Shown: positions 16,953 to 25,013 of the stretch, one piece after another
Position numbering within the stretch: position 1 is the first letter of the stretch
How the letters are laid out: each line of letters begins with the position of its first letter
NCBI GenBank assembly: GCA_030432715.1
Contig: JAUIML010000006.1
Location: 1-46,766 of the forward strand
Reading direction: 5' to 3'
Source: Acidimicrobiia bacterium
GTDB taxonomy: Bacteria; Actinomycetota; Acidimicrobiia; Acidimicrobiales; Aldehydirespiratoraceae
DNA length: 46,766 bases
The notes under the pieces: generated by a model
The model's input: the letters and a program-made list of their open reading frames with translations, nothing else
Told to the model about the DNA's origin: nothing
The model's database searches: none
Position numbers and translations under genes: made by a program

Positions 16953-19900
16953 ATGCGTCTCGTGCACCGGTTCCGCCGGGGCGACCAGGTCGTCGAGGCC
17001 GTGGTCGACGTCGAGATCGACGATCCGGACCGGCCCTTGCGAGACCTCCTCCGGGTCCTGGCCCCCGATCTGATCGCCTCCATCGAGCCCGTCATCGACG
17101 GCGCTCCGGTCACCGCCGACTCCCCCCTGTCGGTGGTGACCCTCTGCGAGGGTTCGCTCGTCGACACGACGGGTGAACCTGCCGCCACCCGGCCACCGGC
17201 CCGGAGCGTCGCCGTCGTCGGCGGGCTCCGGGCCGGGGTCGTGGTCGACGCCGATCGACCCGTGGTCGTCGGTCGGGGGCCCAGTGCCTGGCTCCGAATC
17301 GACGATCCCGCGCTGTGCGGGCAGCACCTGCGGTTCTGCGACGGTCGGGTGGGCGACCTCGGCTCGCGCAACGGCACCGCGGTCGACGGCCATCCCCTCG
17401 TCGCGCCGGCGCCCCTGCGTGCGGCCTCCGTCGTCCGCGCCGGCTTCAGCCGGTTCCGTATGGTCTCGCCGGTCGACGACCGCCCACTCGCCGTCGTCCG
17501 GGCACTCGGGCGCCGGGGAGGGGTCATTCCGTTCAACCGGCCTCCTCGGGCGATGCCGCCGGTGACGCTCCCGACGATCGAGGTACCCGGTCCGGCGCCC
17601 GAGCCTCCGGCCACGGAGCCCCTGTCGATCGCCGGCATCGTCCTTCCCGTGGTGGCCGGGGCCGTCGTCGCGGTCCTGTTCTCACCGTTCATGGCCGTCT
17701 TCGCGGCCCTCGGGCCGTTCCTCACCATCGGCACGTGGTGGGAGCGTCGGCGCCGAGCGCGACGGCGACACCGAGACGAGCTGGCGGCGTTCGCCGCCGC
17801 GCTCTCGGCGGTCGGCACCCGATTGGCGTCGGCCCGGGTCGACGAGATCGTGCGCCGTCGATCGGTGTGTCCCGACCCGGTCGAGGTGGCCCGTCGGGGG
17901 AGTGGTCCGTCCGTGCGCCTCTGGGAGCGACGGTCCGACCACCCCGATGCCCATCTCGTGGGTGTCGGGTTCGGCGACGAGGACTTCGCTCCCACGCTCG
18001 TCGCCGATGGCGCCGAACCCGCGGCCGAGGTCGTCTCGCTCGTGGCGGCTCTCCCGGCGATGCCCGACGTGCCGCTTCCCGTCGAACTCTCGCCGGGCCG
18101 CACGCTCGGTGTCGTCGGCGATCTCGTCGCGGCCCGGGCCCTGACCCGGTCGCTGGTCGTCCAGATGGCCACCCACCACGGCCCGGTCGACCTCTCCATC
18201 GTGGTCGGAGCCGACAGTCCGGCGGAGTGGTCCTGGGCCCGATGGCTGCCCCACACCGCCGACCATGTCGGTGGGCGCCGCGGCGCCGGCGTGCTCGCCA
18301 CCGACGACCTCGCGGCGGCGACCGACGTGCTGTCCGGTGCCGGTGCTCGGACCCTGCTCGCGGTGCTCGACGGCGCCGACCCGCTCCAGGGCCGAGCGAC
18401 GGTCGGGCGCGTCCTGCTCTCGGGCGACAGTACTGCGGCGGTGGTCATCGTGCCCGACGAGCATCGACTCCCCGGCTGCTGCGACACGGTCGCCCGCGTC
18501 GACGAGTTCGGTCGGATCTCGGTGCTCGACCTGCGAGCCGCCCGCCCTGACCGGCACGGTCTGGCCTGGGGCCTCGCGCCGGAGCAGGCCGCCGACACCG
18601 CCCGTCGGATGGCTCGGCTCGACGACCCCGAACTCCCGCTGGCCGGCGCCGGCGTCCCCGATGGTGCGGCGCTGGTCGCCCTGCTCGGTGTCCGGGGCGA
18701 CGACCCGGCCGAGATCGAGGAGCGCTGGCGCCGAACCGACGACACCGCCGATCTCCGGATACCCATCGGCGCCGATGCCGACGGTGCGGTGGTGCTCGAT
18801 CTCGTCGCCGACGGCCCCCACGTGCTGGTGGGCGGCACGACCGGGTCCGGGAAGTCGGAGCTGTTGCGCTCGATGGTGGCCGCCCTCGCGGCGACCGCCG
18901 ATCCGGCCCACGTGACCATGGTGCTCGTCGACTACAAGGGCGGGGCCGCGTTCGACTGTTGTGCCGACCTTCCCCACGTGGTCGGCCTCGTCACCGACCT
19001 CGACGAAGACCTCGCAGCCCGGGCGATGCGCTGCCTCGAGGCCGAGTTGCGTCATCGCGAGCGACGATTGCGGGCCGTCGGGGCCGACAGCCTCGCCGCC
19101 TTCCGTGTCATCGCCGCCGGGCGCGACGATCTCGAACCCCTGCCGAGACTCGTCGTGGTCGTCGACGAGTTCGCGTCGCTCGTGGCCGATCTCCCCGACT
19201 TCGTGACCTCGCTGGTGGGTATCGCCCAGCGCGGCCGGAGTCTCGGGGTCCACATGGTCCTCGCCACCCAGCGGCCGGCGGGGGTCGTCACCGACGACAT
19301 CCGGGCCAACACCGGCTGCCGGATCGCCTTGCGAGTGACGGATCGCAACGACTCGATCGATGTGATCGATGCCCCCGATGCCGCGGCGATCCTCCGCTCG
19401 CGTCCGGGTCGGGCCGTGGCCCGCTTCGGTCCGGGCGAACTCGTGCCGTTCCAGGCCGCGCAGGTCACGGCGCGATCCGTCGACACGGCGGGTGTTCGAG
19501 TCGGGGGTGCGGTCCCTCCGCCGGCCGACGACGAGGCCGCGTCCGATCTCGACGCGTTGGTCGCCGCGATCCGGCAAGCCCACGCTGCCCGTGGGGGTCG
19601 CCCACCCCGCGCCCCGTGGCCGCCGGCCCTTCCTGCGGTGCTGCGCCGCACCACCGAATCCCGTTCCCAGTGGCTGCTGGTCGACGATCCTGACGCACAG
19701 ACCCAACGCCTCGACGGTTGGTCGCTCGACGACGGTCACCTCGTCGTCATCGGCGGCCCGGGTGCGGGTGCGACCTCCACGCTGACGGCCGCGGCGCTGG
19801 CCGTGGTCGGCACCGATTCGCCTGATCGGCCCCACCTCCATGTCGTCGATCTCGATCGAGGGTCGTTGGACCCGCTCGCCGGTCTACCCGGTGCCGGCAC

Positions 19901-21029
19901 CATCGTCGGTCCCGCCGAACGGACGAGGAGGGGCCGATTGCTTCGTTGGCTCGACGACGAGGTGACTCGCCGCCGGGCCCTGCCGTCGAACGGCGCGGCC
20001 GGCCCCCGACTCCTGGTGGTCATCGACGATCTCGGTGGGCTGGCCCGCGCCCACGATCCGGTCCGGGAGGCCGTCGTGCACGAGCGGCTCGCCCGCGTGT
20101 GGGCGGATGGTCCGGGGGTGGGGGTGACCATGGCCGTGTCGGTGCGTCGTTCCGTCGACCTGCCGCCGGCGCTGATGGCCACCGCAGGGACGGTGCTCGT
20201 GCACCGGGTCGCCGACCAGTCCGACGCCCTTCGCTTCGGTGTGACCACCGCGACCGAGCGCCTTCCACCCGGGCGGGCGGTCAGGGCGGGCGACGGTGCG
20301 CTCGTGCAGGTCATCGACGACGCCGGCGCGTTGACCGAGGCGGTCGCTGCTCGGGCGCAGGGGCCGGTCTCGGAGCCCACACCCCACGACGTCGGCGAAC
20401 TGGGTGCCGACATCACGCCCGAGGAGGTGGTGCCGACGGTCGCCGTCGACGCGTCGGGCGCCGAGTTGCGGGTGGCGGTGGGCGACCGCGACCTGACGCT
20501 GGCGACCCTGCGCCTGCACCCGGGTGAGCACGCGCTCGTGCTCGGTCCGCCGCGTTCGGGCCGCACGACCACCCTGGTGACGATGGCGCTCGCGGCGGGC
20601 GACGCCGCGGTCGTCGTCGGTGAGGAACTCGCCCGTCGCGCCGGGGTGCCCGCGGTGGCGCCCGCGATGCTCGCGGCAACGCTCGCCGGCCGGGGCCCGA
20701 CCCTCGTGCTGGTCGACGACGCGACCGAGGTGGACGATCCCGACGGCGTGCTCGCGCGGGTCGCAGGGGGCTCGGTGCCCGGCGTGCACCTGGTGCTCGC
20801 GACGCGGCCGGACCGCTACCGATCGGCCTACGGGCACTGGGGATCCGAAATCAGGAGTTCGAGACTGGGTCTGTTGTTGCGGCCCGAGCCGCTCGACGGT
20901 GACCTCCTCGGTATGCCTTTCCCGGCCCGGCTCGATCTGCCCCCCTTGCCGGGGCGGGGCATGCTCGTGGCCGACGGACGGGCCGAGGTCGTCCAGGTTG
21001 TGCGCTCCGACGGTCAGTCGGCGTCGTAG
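16953..21029 (+). CDS. EssC/EccC-like type VII secretion ATPase with N-terminal FHA domain
   Basis: 1358 residues. An N-terminal ubiquitin-like or degenerate FHA region (1-90) is followed by an FHA domain (about 104-147: VVVGRG, DLGSRNGT), then a membrane hairpin (about 225-262) and three FtsK/SpoIIIE-type ATPase modules. Module 1 is intact: Walker A GGTTGSGKS near 628, the VDYKGGAAF block, Walker B VVVVDEF near 735, ATQRPAGVV and NTGCRIALRV. Module 2 has GGPGAGATST (near 933) and module 3 GPPRSGRTTT (near 1198); both lack the P-loop Lys, so only module 1 should hydrolyse ATP normally. The FHA-TM-ATPase single-chain layout resembles Firmicute EssC more than mycobacterial EccC, which lacks FHA. 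The 3' end overlaps the convergent oxidoreductase by 16 bp. Confidence 0.92.
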   Translation: MRLVHRFRRGDQVVEAVVDVEIDDPDRPLRDLLRVLAPDLIASIEPVIDGAPVTADSPLSVVTLCEGSLVDTTGEPAATRPPARSVAVVGGLRAGVVVDADRPVVVGRGPSAWLRIDDPALCGQHLRFCDGRVGDLGSRNGTAVDGHPLVAPAPLRAASVVRAGFSRFRMVSPVDDRPLAVVRALGRRGGVIPFNRPPRAMPPVTLPTIEVPGPAPEPPATEPLSIAGIVLPVVAGAVVAVLFSPFMAVFAALGPFLTIGTWWERRRRARRRHRDELAAFAAALSAVGTRLASARVDEIVRRRSVCPDPVEVARRGSGPSVRLWERRSDHPDAHLVGVGFGDEDFAPTLVADGAEPAAEVVSLVAALPAMPDVPLPVELSPGRTLGVVGDLVAARALTRSLVVQMATHHGPVDLSIVVGADSPAEWSWARWLPHTADHVGGRRGAGVLATDDLAAATDVLSGAGARTLLAVLDGADPLQGRATVGRVLLSGDSTAAVVIVPDEHRLPGCCDTVARVDEFGRISVLDLRAARPDRHGLAWGLAPEQAADTARRMARLDDPELPLAGAGVPDGAALVALLGVRGDDPAEIEERWRRTDDTADLRIPIGADADGAVVLDLVADGPHVLVGGTTGSGKSELLRSMVAALAATADPAHVTMVLVDYKGGAAFDCCADLPHVVGLVTDLDEDLAARAMRCLEAELRHRERRLRAVGADSLAAFRVIAAGRDDLEPLPRLVVVVDEFASLVADLPDFVTSLVGIAQRGRSLGVHMVLATQRPAGVVTDDIRANTGCRIALRVTDRNDSIDVIDAPDAAAILRSRPGRAVARFGPGELVPFQAAQVTARSVDTAGVRVGGAVPPPADDEAASDLDALVAAIRQAHAARGGRPPRAPWPPALPAVLRRTTESRSQWLLVDDPDAQTQRLDGWSLDDGHLVVIGGPGAGATSTLTAAALAVVGTDSPDRPHLHVVDLDRGSLDPLAGLPGAGTIVGPAERTRRGRLLRWLDDEVTRRRALPSNGAAGPRLLVVIDDLGGLARAHDPVREAVVHERLARVWADGPGVGVTMAVSVRRSVDLPPALMATAGTVLVHRVADQSDALRFGVTTATERLPPGRAVRAGDGALVQVIDDAGALTEAVAARAQGPVSEPTPHDVGELGADITPEEVVPTVAVDASGAELRVAVGDRDLTLATLRLHPGEHALVLGPPRSGRTTTLVTMALAAGDAAVVVGEELARRAGVPAVAPAMLAATLAGRGPTLVLVDDATEVDDPDGVLARVAGGSVPGVHLVLATRPDRYRSAYGHWGSEIRSSRLGLLLRPEPLDGDLLGMPFPARLDLPPLPGRGMLVADGRAEVVQVVRSDGQSAS

Positions 21030-21997
21030 CGAACGCCCAGTTCGGCTCGGATCTGGTCGAACCGGGCGAGGACCGCTCGGCTGGTCGCCAGCGGCATGCG
21101 GGGGCTCTCGCGTTCGCCGGCGCGGAGACATCGGTGTACCTCGACCACCTGGTGCCGCAGCCCGACCGACTCCGACTCGAGCGTCTCCGACGCGCCGCCA
21201 GCGGTGATGGTCATTCGGTCGGTGGCGTGGGCCGGTGCCGGGATCTCGATACTGCCGGTGGTGCCCTCGACACGGGCGGCCAACGTGCCGGGGAGGCGGA
21301 GTCCGGCGGTGAGTGCGGCGGTCGCGCCGCCGTCCCAGGCGCACAGCAGGGTGACCTCGTCGTCGACTCCGGTGGCCGAGACATGACCGGCGACCTCGGT
21401 GCGGTGGGGTTCGCCGAGCAGCCACCAGGCGAGGTTGACCGGGTAGATGCCGAGATCGAGGAGCGCACCACCGCCCTTGTCGCGATCCCACAGTCGGTGG
21501 TGCTCGTCCATGGGCAGCGCGAACGAGAAGTCGGCGATGACCCGGCGGACCTCACCGATGGCGCCGTCGTCGACACGTCGCATCATCTCGACATGAGCCG
21601 GGTTGAAGCGCATCCACATCGCCTCCATGAGGAAGCGGTCGTTGCGGGTGGCCGCATCGATCATGGCATCGGCCTCCCGGGCATTGAGCGCCATGGGCTT
21701 CTCGACGAGCACGTGTTTGCCGGCATCGAGGAACATGCAGGACTGGGGTGCGTGCACCGGATGGATCCCGGCGACATAGACCACGTCGACCTCGGGATCG
21801 GCGGCGAGTTCCTCGTAGCTGCCGTGGGCGCGGCCGATGTCGTGCTCGGCGGCGAACGCCTGGGCCGAGGCCGCGGACCGTGAGCCGACGGCCGTGATCT
21901 CGCCGTCGTCGAGTGCGGCGAAGTCCCGCACGAAGCTCGCGGCGATGCCGCCGGTGCCGGCGACACCCCATCGAATCGGATCCGTGACCGGTTTCAT
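21014..21997 (-). CDS. Gfo/Idh/MocA-family oxidoreductase
   Basis: 327-residue NAD(P)-dependent dehydrogenase. The Rossmann motif GTGGIA is at residues 14-19, the conserved EKP at 99-101 (HVLVEKPMALN) carries the catalytic Lys, and GGGALLDLGIYPVNLAWWLLG is the typical C-domain block with the GxYP motif (a dimeric dihydrodiol dehydrogenase-like branch). Family members oxidise sugars, inositols or dihydrodiols; the substrate is open. ATG 21997 is divergent from the S9 peptidase gene with only 46 bp between starts. The 3' end overlaps the type VII ATPase gene, and I see no functional connection to it. Confidence 0.92.
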   Translation of the reverse strand: MKPVTDPIRWGVAGTGGIAASFVRDFAALDDGEITAVGSRSAASAQAFAAEHDIGRAHGSYEELAADPEVDVVYVAGIHPVHAPQSCMFLDAGKHVLVEKPMALNAREADAMIDAATRNDRFLMEAMWMRFNPAHVEMMRRVDDGAIGEVRRVIADFSFALPMDEHHRLWDRDKGGGALLDLGIYPVNLAWWLLGEPHRTEVAGHVSATGVDDEVTLLCAWDGGATAALTAGLRLPGTLAARVEGTTGSIEIPAPAHATDRMTITAGGASETLESESVGLRHQVVEVHRCLRAGERESPRMPLATSRAVLARFDQIRAELGVRYDAD

Positions 21998-22043
21998 CAG
22001 CGGTCTCCCTCCATCGGCTTGCCGCAGCGGCCACGATACGCAG

Positions 22044-24122
22044 GTGCGTTCAACATCGTCCTTCCCGCGCCGTCAGGCCGTCACCCGCCGCTTCACCCTC
22101 GGTGCCCCGCGAGACATCCGGGTGGCCGAAGACGGGTCCCGCGTGCTGTTCCTTCGTTCGTCGGGGCCGGAGGATCCGGTCAACTCTCTGTGGGCCTTCG
22201 ACACTGCGACGGGTACCGAGCACGAGGTCGTCCACGCCGACTCGCTCGGCGCCGACGATGATGATCTGCCGCCCGAGGAACGCGCCCGGCGGGAACGGGC
22301 CCGTGAATCGGGCGCAGGCATCGTCGCCTACGACGCGACGCCGACGCTCGATGTCGCGGCCTTCGCCATCGGTGGCCAACTCGTCCGGGTCGACGTCGAC
22401 ACCGGCGAGGCCGCGGTGCTGGCGACGGCCGGAGGTGTCTTCGACCCGCGGCTCTCGCCCGACGGCCGCGACATCGCCTACGTCCGCGGCCCCGAACTGC
22501 GAGCCGTGGTCGACGGCGTCGACCGAAGCGTGATCGCCGAGACCGGCGACGCGGTGAGCTGGGGGTCCGCCGAGTTCGTCGCGGGTGAGGAGATGGGACG
22601 CACGCGAGGGTTCTGGTGGTCGCCCGACGGCGGTCGACTGCTCGTCGAGCGGGTCGACGTGTCGCCGGTCGAGCAGTGGTGGATCTCCGCGCCGGTGACG
22701 CCCCGCGTCGCACCGACGGCCGTTCGGTATCCGGCCGCGGGCACGGCCAACGCCCGTGTGGACCTCGCGATCGTCGGGCTCGACGGCGGTCGGGTCGGCG
22801 TCGACTGGTCGGCCGGCGGGTGGGAGTACCTCGCCGACGCCCGCTGGGACGACGACGGCATCTGGCTGACCGTGCAGGACCGGAGTCAGCGCACGACCGC
22901 AGTCGTGTTCGTCGACCCCGATTCGGGCGCCGTCGAGGAGTGCCATCGGTTCGACGACGAGCACTGGACCGAACTCGTGCCCGGGGCCCCGACCCGCCAC
23001 GACGGCCGGCTCGTGACCGTGCAGGATGTCGGATCCGCCCGCCGCGTGTGTGTCGACGGTCAGCCGATCACCGACGACGCAGTGCAGGTGCGCCGGATCG
23101 TGGGCGTCGATGATCGTGGGATCGTGATCACGGCCTCGCTCGAGCCGACCACCGTGCACGTCGCCCGCGTGAGCTGGTCGGGCGAGACGGAATGGCTGAC
23201 CGAGGAGCCGGGGGTCCACTCGATGGTGACCGGGGGCGACGTCGCGGTCGTGAGCAGCCGCAGCCTGGCCTTCGACCGGGCCAGGATCCGGGTCGAGCGG
23301 GCGGGCGAAGCGGTCGGCGAGTTGACCGACCACTCGGAGATCCCCGACGTGGCGTTGAACCTGCGGCTCGTGCGTCTCGGCGAGCGTGAGCTCGCCACCG
23401 CCCTGCTGTTGCCCGCCGATGCAGCGGACGACGCGAAGCTCCCCGTCCTGCTCGATCCCTACGGGGGTCCTCACGCACAACGGGTACAGCAGGCGCGGTC
23501 GCTGTTCCACGCCTCGCAATGGTTCGCCGATCAGGGATTCGCGGTGCTGGTGACCGACGGCCGGGGCACTCCCGGCCGGGGCCCGGCGTTCGAGCGGGAA
23601 GTGCGGGGCGATCTGGCTGCCCCCGTCCTCGAGGACCAGATCGACGCGCTCCACGCGGCCGCCGAGATCGAGCCGAGGCTCGATCTCGGGCGGGTCGCCA
23701 TCCGGGGCTGGTCGTTCGGCGGGTATCTCGCCGCCCTGGCCGTGCTGCGACGTCCCGACGTGTTCCACGCCGCGGTTGCCGGTGCGCCGGTCACCGACTG
23801 GCGGCTCTACGACACCCACTACACCGAGCGCTATCTCGGCCACCCCGACATCGAGCCCGGGAACTACGAGCGCAGCGATCTCACCCCCGCCGTGGCCGCG
23901 CTCGGCGACACGCCCCTCCCGCCTCTGCTCCTGATCCACGGACTCGCCGACGACAACGTCGTCGCCGCCCACACGTTGCAGCTTTCCCGCTCCCTGCTCG
24001 AGGCGGGCCGGCCCCACACGGTGCTTCCCCTGTCGGGCGTGACGCACATGACGCCCCAGGAGGAGGTCGCCGAGAACCTTCTGCTGGTGCAACTCGCGTT
24101 CCTCCGCGATGCTGTCTCCTGA
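22044..24122 (+). CDS. S9 family peptidase (dipeptidyl-peptidase IV-like)
   Basis: 692 residues if started at GTG 22044. An N-terminal eight-bladed beta-propeller region (about 10-440, with repeated SPDGRDIAYVR-like and WSPDGGRLLVERVD motifs) precedes the C-terminal alpha/beta hydrolase domain. The catalytic triad is Ser557 (GWSFGGY), Asp636 or 637 (GLADDNVV) and His668 (GVTHMTP). The EEMGRTRGFWWSPDG segment is the DPP IV double-Glu motif region, which suggests aminopeptidase-type cleavage of X-Pro dipeptides. There is no signal peptide, so it is probably cytoplasmic. The start is uncertain: an ATG at 21837 would overlap the divergent oxidoreductase, and no in-frame ATG occurs until far inside the propeller. 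Confidence 0.9.
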   Translation: MRSTSSFPRRQAVTRRFTLGAPRDIRVAEDGSRVLFLRSSGPEDPVNSLWAFDTATGTEHEVVHADSLGADDDDLPPEERARRERARESGAGIVAYDATPTLDVAAFAIGGQLVRVDVDTGEAAVLATAGGVFDPRLSPDGRDIAYVRGPELRAVVDGVDRSVIAETGDAVSWGSAEFVAGEEMGRTRGFWWSPDGGRLLVERVDVSPVEQWWISAPVTPRVAPTAVRYPAAGTANARVDLAIVGLDGGRVGVDWSAGGWEYLADARWDDDGIWLTVQDRSQRTTAVVFVDPDSGAVEECHRFDDEHWTELVPGAPTRHDGRLVTVQDVGSARRVCVDGQPITDDAVQVRRIVGVDDRGIVITASLEPTTVHVARVSWSGETEWLTEEPGVHSMVTGGDVAVVSSRSLAFDRARIRVERAGEAVGELTDHSEIPDVALNLRLVRLGERELATALLLPADAADDAKLPVLLDPYGGPHAQRVQQARSLFHASQWFADQGFAVLVTDGRGTPGRGPAFEREVRGDLAAPVLEDQIDALHAAAEIEPRLDLGRVAIRGWSFGGYLAALAVLRRPDVFHAAVAGAPVTDWRLYDTHYTERYLGHPDIEPGNYERSDLTPAVAALGDTPLPPLLLIHGLADDNVVAAHTLQLSRSLLEAGRPHTVLPLSGVTHMTPQEEVAENLLLVQLAFLRDAVS

Positions 24123-24145
24123 TCGGATCCCGAGCGAACGATGTC

Positions 24146-24235
24146 ATGAACGAGGCCGATGCCGAGCGGGCTGTCCGGCTCGGCGACGGCCGGGCCTGGG
24201 ACGACTTCTGCGACACGTCGAAGGCCGCGGGGTCA
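24146..24235 (+). pseudogene. Possible 5' remnant of a DUF1214-like gene
   Basis: The 309-bp stretch 24123-24431 lies between two convergent genes and has no convincing intact gene. From ATG 24146 the first 30 codons read plausibly (GDGRAWDDFCDTSKAAGS) and resemble, from memory, the N-terminus of DUF1214-type proteins (AWxxFCDxLKAAG). The frame then dissolves into low-complexity Arg/Pro/Gly sequence. The adjacent +1 frame has a short protein-like segment (PLDPARAVAQHMAAL...). This is best read as a decayed gene fragment; the family assignment is tentative. Confidence 0.3.
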
Positions 24236-24431
24236 TGGGCCCTCGGTTCGTTCGGCCCCTTGACCCGGCCCGGGCAGTGGCGCAACATATGGCTGCCCTC
24301 GACTCGGGACGCCTTTCGGCGCCAAGGGTCGAACGAGCACACGAGGCCCTTCGGGGTGCTCGGGAACGCGGGGCGGTGGTGCGCACCCATGGGGGAGGAG
24401 GTGCGTTCCGCCGCCGCCGCTCTCGGGCGGC

Positions 24432-25013
24432 TCAGGCCTTCCAACCGTCGAGCAGCCCGCCGACCACCCGGTCGGTCAGGGCGTCGGTGTCGAGCCCGGG
24501 GGCCAGCGCGCCCACCGTGGCGACGCCGTGGACGGCCGCCCAGAGGGCGAGCCCGTAGTCGAGCGGGTCGGCCGCTCGTAGGTCGCCGGCGGTGATCGCG
24601 GCGGCCAGGTTCTCGAGCATCGCGTCGAACACCGACGACGCCCCGCCGTGCTCGTTGTCGGCTTCGACGGTGATCTCGATGGCATCGGGCCGGAACATGA
24701 ACATCAGCGAGAACAGTTCGGGTTCGTCCATCGCGAAGCGCACATAGCTCCGGCTCGAGATCCAGACCAGATCGATCGGCGATGCCGGCGTGCCCGCGCG
24801 GAAGCGGGCATCGAGCTCGTCGTAGCCGATCTGGGCACACGCCCGCAGGAGCGCGTCGCGGTTCGCGAAGTGGGCGTAGAGCGCAGGAGCCGTGACCCCG
24901 ATCCGGCTGGCGAGCGCTCGCATCGACAACGCCTCGACCCCACGCTCGCGGATCAGGCTGGTCGCCTCCTCGACGATTCCCGAAGCGCTGAGCGCCGGTC
25001 GCGGCTCGCTCAC
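24432..25013 (-). CDS. TetR/AcrR-family transcriptional regulator
   Basis: 193 residues. The N-terminal TetR helix-turn-helix (about 10-57: IVEEATSLIRERGVEALSMRALASRIGVTAPALYAHFANRDALL) is clear. The C-terminal ligand-binding part (60-190) is helical. The frame is open far upstream, but the GTG at 25013 lies in a GTGA overlap with the fused permease gene and gives the usual TetR length. It is therefore the last gene of the binding protein-permease-regulator operon. The obvious candidate operator is the 13-bp palindrome at 28410-28422 in the divergent promoter region. The ligand is likely the transported compound or its CoA ester; that is inference. Confidence 0.9.
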   Translation of the reverse strand: MSEPRPALSASGIVEEATSLIRERGVEALSMRALASRIGVTAPALYAHFANRDALLRACAQIGYDELDARFRAGTPASPIDLVWISSRSYVRFAMDEPELFSLMFMFRPDAIEITVEADNEHGGASSVFDAMLENLAAAITAGDLRAADPLDYGLALWAAVHGVATVGALAPGLDTDALTDRVVGGLLDGWKA

